Source: Chitinophagales bacterium
GTDB lineage: Bacteria > Bacteroidota > Bacteroidia > Chitinophagales > Saprospiraceae
Direction of reading: 5' to 3'
Length of the DNA: 5,528 nt
NCBI GenBank assembly: GCA_013297575.1
Contig: JAAFHO010000399.1
Location: 1-5,528 of the forward strand
Shown here: piece by piece, positions 4,590 through 5,528 of the stretch
Numbering within the stretch: position 1 is the first letter of the stretch
Layout: every line of letters begins with the position of its first letter
Notes under the pieces: model-generated
What the model was told of the DNA's origin: nothing
The model's database searches: none
What the model saw: only the letters and a program-made list of their open reading frames with translations
Program-made: the position numbers and the translations under genes

Positions 4590-5528
4590 ATGGAAAAGCA
4601 CCGCATCCTGATGATCGATGATGACGATGAAGATTTTTTAATCTTAAAAAAGCAACTTGCCAAAATTGAAGGATTTGTTTACGAACTAGATTGGTTACCA
4701 GGTTGGGATAACTCAAAAAACCTTCAAGACCTAGCAGCGTACGATATTGCTTTAGTTGATTACAGATTGGGCATCGAAAACGGTATCTCTTTGATCCGAG
4801 CAGCCGTAAATAAAGGTATCCCAACGCCTTTTATTCTCCTAACCGGAATGGATGACCCCAATGCCGATGCCGAAGCTCAAGCCGCTGGAGCAATGGATTT
4901 TTTGGTAAAAGGCTCTTTTACCCCACACGAACTCAACAGAACCCTCCGATATACCCTTGCCCGATCGCGTGACCTAACGTTGATTAGAAATATGAATGCA
5001 GCACTGGAAATAAGGGTACAAGAACGGACGCAATCCTTACAAAAGGTAGTAAGTGAACTGGAACAACAAGTCCAAGAAACAAGTGTGGCTCAAAAAAAGG
5101 CAGATGATATTCAATTCCTGCTCAAACAAATGCTCACCGAATACCAAGTAGGCACGGTTACTGTGGTGGACCGCAATTTTAATTGTGTTTTTGCCGGAGG
5201 GATCGACTACAAATTACCGATTGATTCACTCATTGGTAAACCCATTTATCATTATTTACTGGACGAATACCGCCAAGTTGTGCTCCAACAATTATTGCCC
5301 GTATTCGAGGGAACGCGCTTGCTCAACTTTGAACCCGACTGGGATATTGATGATGTAACACCAAGTTTTGACGCATTTCCGATCCTCGATTTGACAGGAG
5401 CAGTAGAGCATGTTGTTGTCTTTACTAGAAATGTGAAAGAACGAAAAAAAATGGAGCATGAAATACAAAAAGCCCTCGAAAAAGAACGCGAACTCAACGA
5501 ATTGAAAAGTAGTTTTGTGAGTATGGCC
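4590..5528 (+). CDS. REC-coiled coil-PAS hybrid protein, probable histidine kinase, 3' end outside the window
   Basis: The frame is open for 313 codons from ATG 4590 to the window edge. An N-terminal receiver (about 4-125) has acidic residues D10-D13, phosphoacceptor D57 in ALVDYRLG, T85 (LLTG), switch aromatic F104 and K107, at CheY-like spacings. K107 is followed by G, common in this receiver type. A helical linker (about 135-180, LEIRVQERTQSLQ and on) is a coiled coil. A PAS_4-like domain spans about 181-283, with VVDRNFNCVFAGG near its start and VFTRNVKERKK at its end. A second helix (288-306) ends in ELKSSFVSMA, exactly what precedes SHEFRTPL-type H-boxes in Bacteroidota kinases, so I infer HisKA and HATPase_c domains beyond the edge. 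It is a soluble protein with no membrane segment. It probably receives phosphate at D57 from the operon's first kinase, coupling the two. The leader TAAAATTAAACC is A/T-rich. Confidence 0.9.
   Translation, partial: MEKHRILMIDDDDEDFLILKKQLAKIEGFVYELDWLPGWDNSKNLQDLAAYDIALVDYRLGIENGISLIRAAVNKGIPTPFILLTGMDDPNADAEAQAAGAMDFLVKGSFTPHELNRTLRYTLARSRDLTLIRNMNAALEIRVQERTQSLQKVVSELEQQVQETSVAQKKADDIQFLLKQMLTEYQVGTVTVVDRNFNCVFAGGIDYKLPIDSLIGKPIYHYLLDEYRQVVLQQLLPVFEGTRLLNFEPDWDIDDVTPSFDAFPILDLTGAVEHVVVFTRNVKERKKMEHEIQKALEKERELNELKSSFVSMA

Noticed and set aside
4540..5497. Minus-strand ORFs opposite the third signalling gene
   Set aside because: The plus strand is open from 4590 to the window edge and encodes recognisable receiver and PAS domains, so these are shadows.
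1..5528. CRISPR array, tRNA, rRNA, insertion sequence or attachment site
   Set aside because: No regularly spaced repeats, cloverleaf-forming sequence, rRNA segment, transposase motif or terminal inverted repeat was seen on reading both strands.

Overview
The window looks like chromosomal DNA of a Bacteroidota bacterium, possibly of the Saprospiria type. The evidence is moderate GC, A/T-rich leaders without Shine-Dalgarno sequences, promoter candidates of the Bacteroidota kind (TTG/TTTG, a spacer of about 17-23 bases, then TAnnTTTG), and protein types common in that phylum (a CGGC-type HMA protein, a DUF4136 lipoprotein, and receiver-only plus REC-PAS-kinase signalling genes). The phylum call is an inference from these features; no database comparison was possible.

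Left part (1-989): a small heavy-metal-associated (HMA) protein leaves the window on the minus strand. A DUF4136 lipoprotein is divergently transcribed on the plus strand. The 156-base gap between them carries a promoter candidate and, overlapping it, a sequence matching 15 of 19 positions of the classical Fur box.

Middle part (990-2697): a 222-base gap holds a weak hairpin, a promoter candidate and a doubtful 34-codon ORF. It is followed by a complete CoA-transferase of the acetyl-CoA hydrolase / 4-hydroxybutyrate CoA-transferase family. A perfect 9-bp inverted repeat spans that gene's stop codon. The next gap is not empty: on the minus strand it carries a short, frameshifted relic of a beta-CASP metallo-beta-lactamase RNA exonuclease, lying tail-to-tail with the CoA-transferase.

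Right part (2698-5528): a tight three-gene signalling operon with gaps of 11 and 9 bases. It encodes a membrane PAS histidine kinase, a CheY/Rcp1-like single-domain response regulator, and a REC-coiled coil-PAS protein cut off by the window just before its expected kinase H-box. No DNA-binding output domain is visible, so the module probably works as a phosphorelay or by protein-protein contact. Its promoter has a perfect TAnnTTTG element so close to the start codon that the mRNA may be nearly leaderless.

Nothing here proves a new biological system. The items most worth a second look are the exonuclease relic, the Fur-like site between the divergent genes, the output-less phosphorelay, and the FixL-like histidine in the first kinase's PAS domain.
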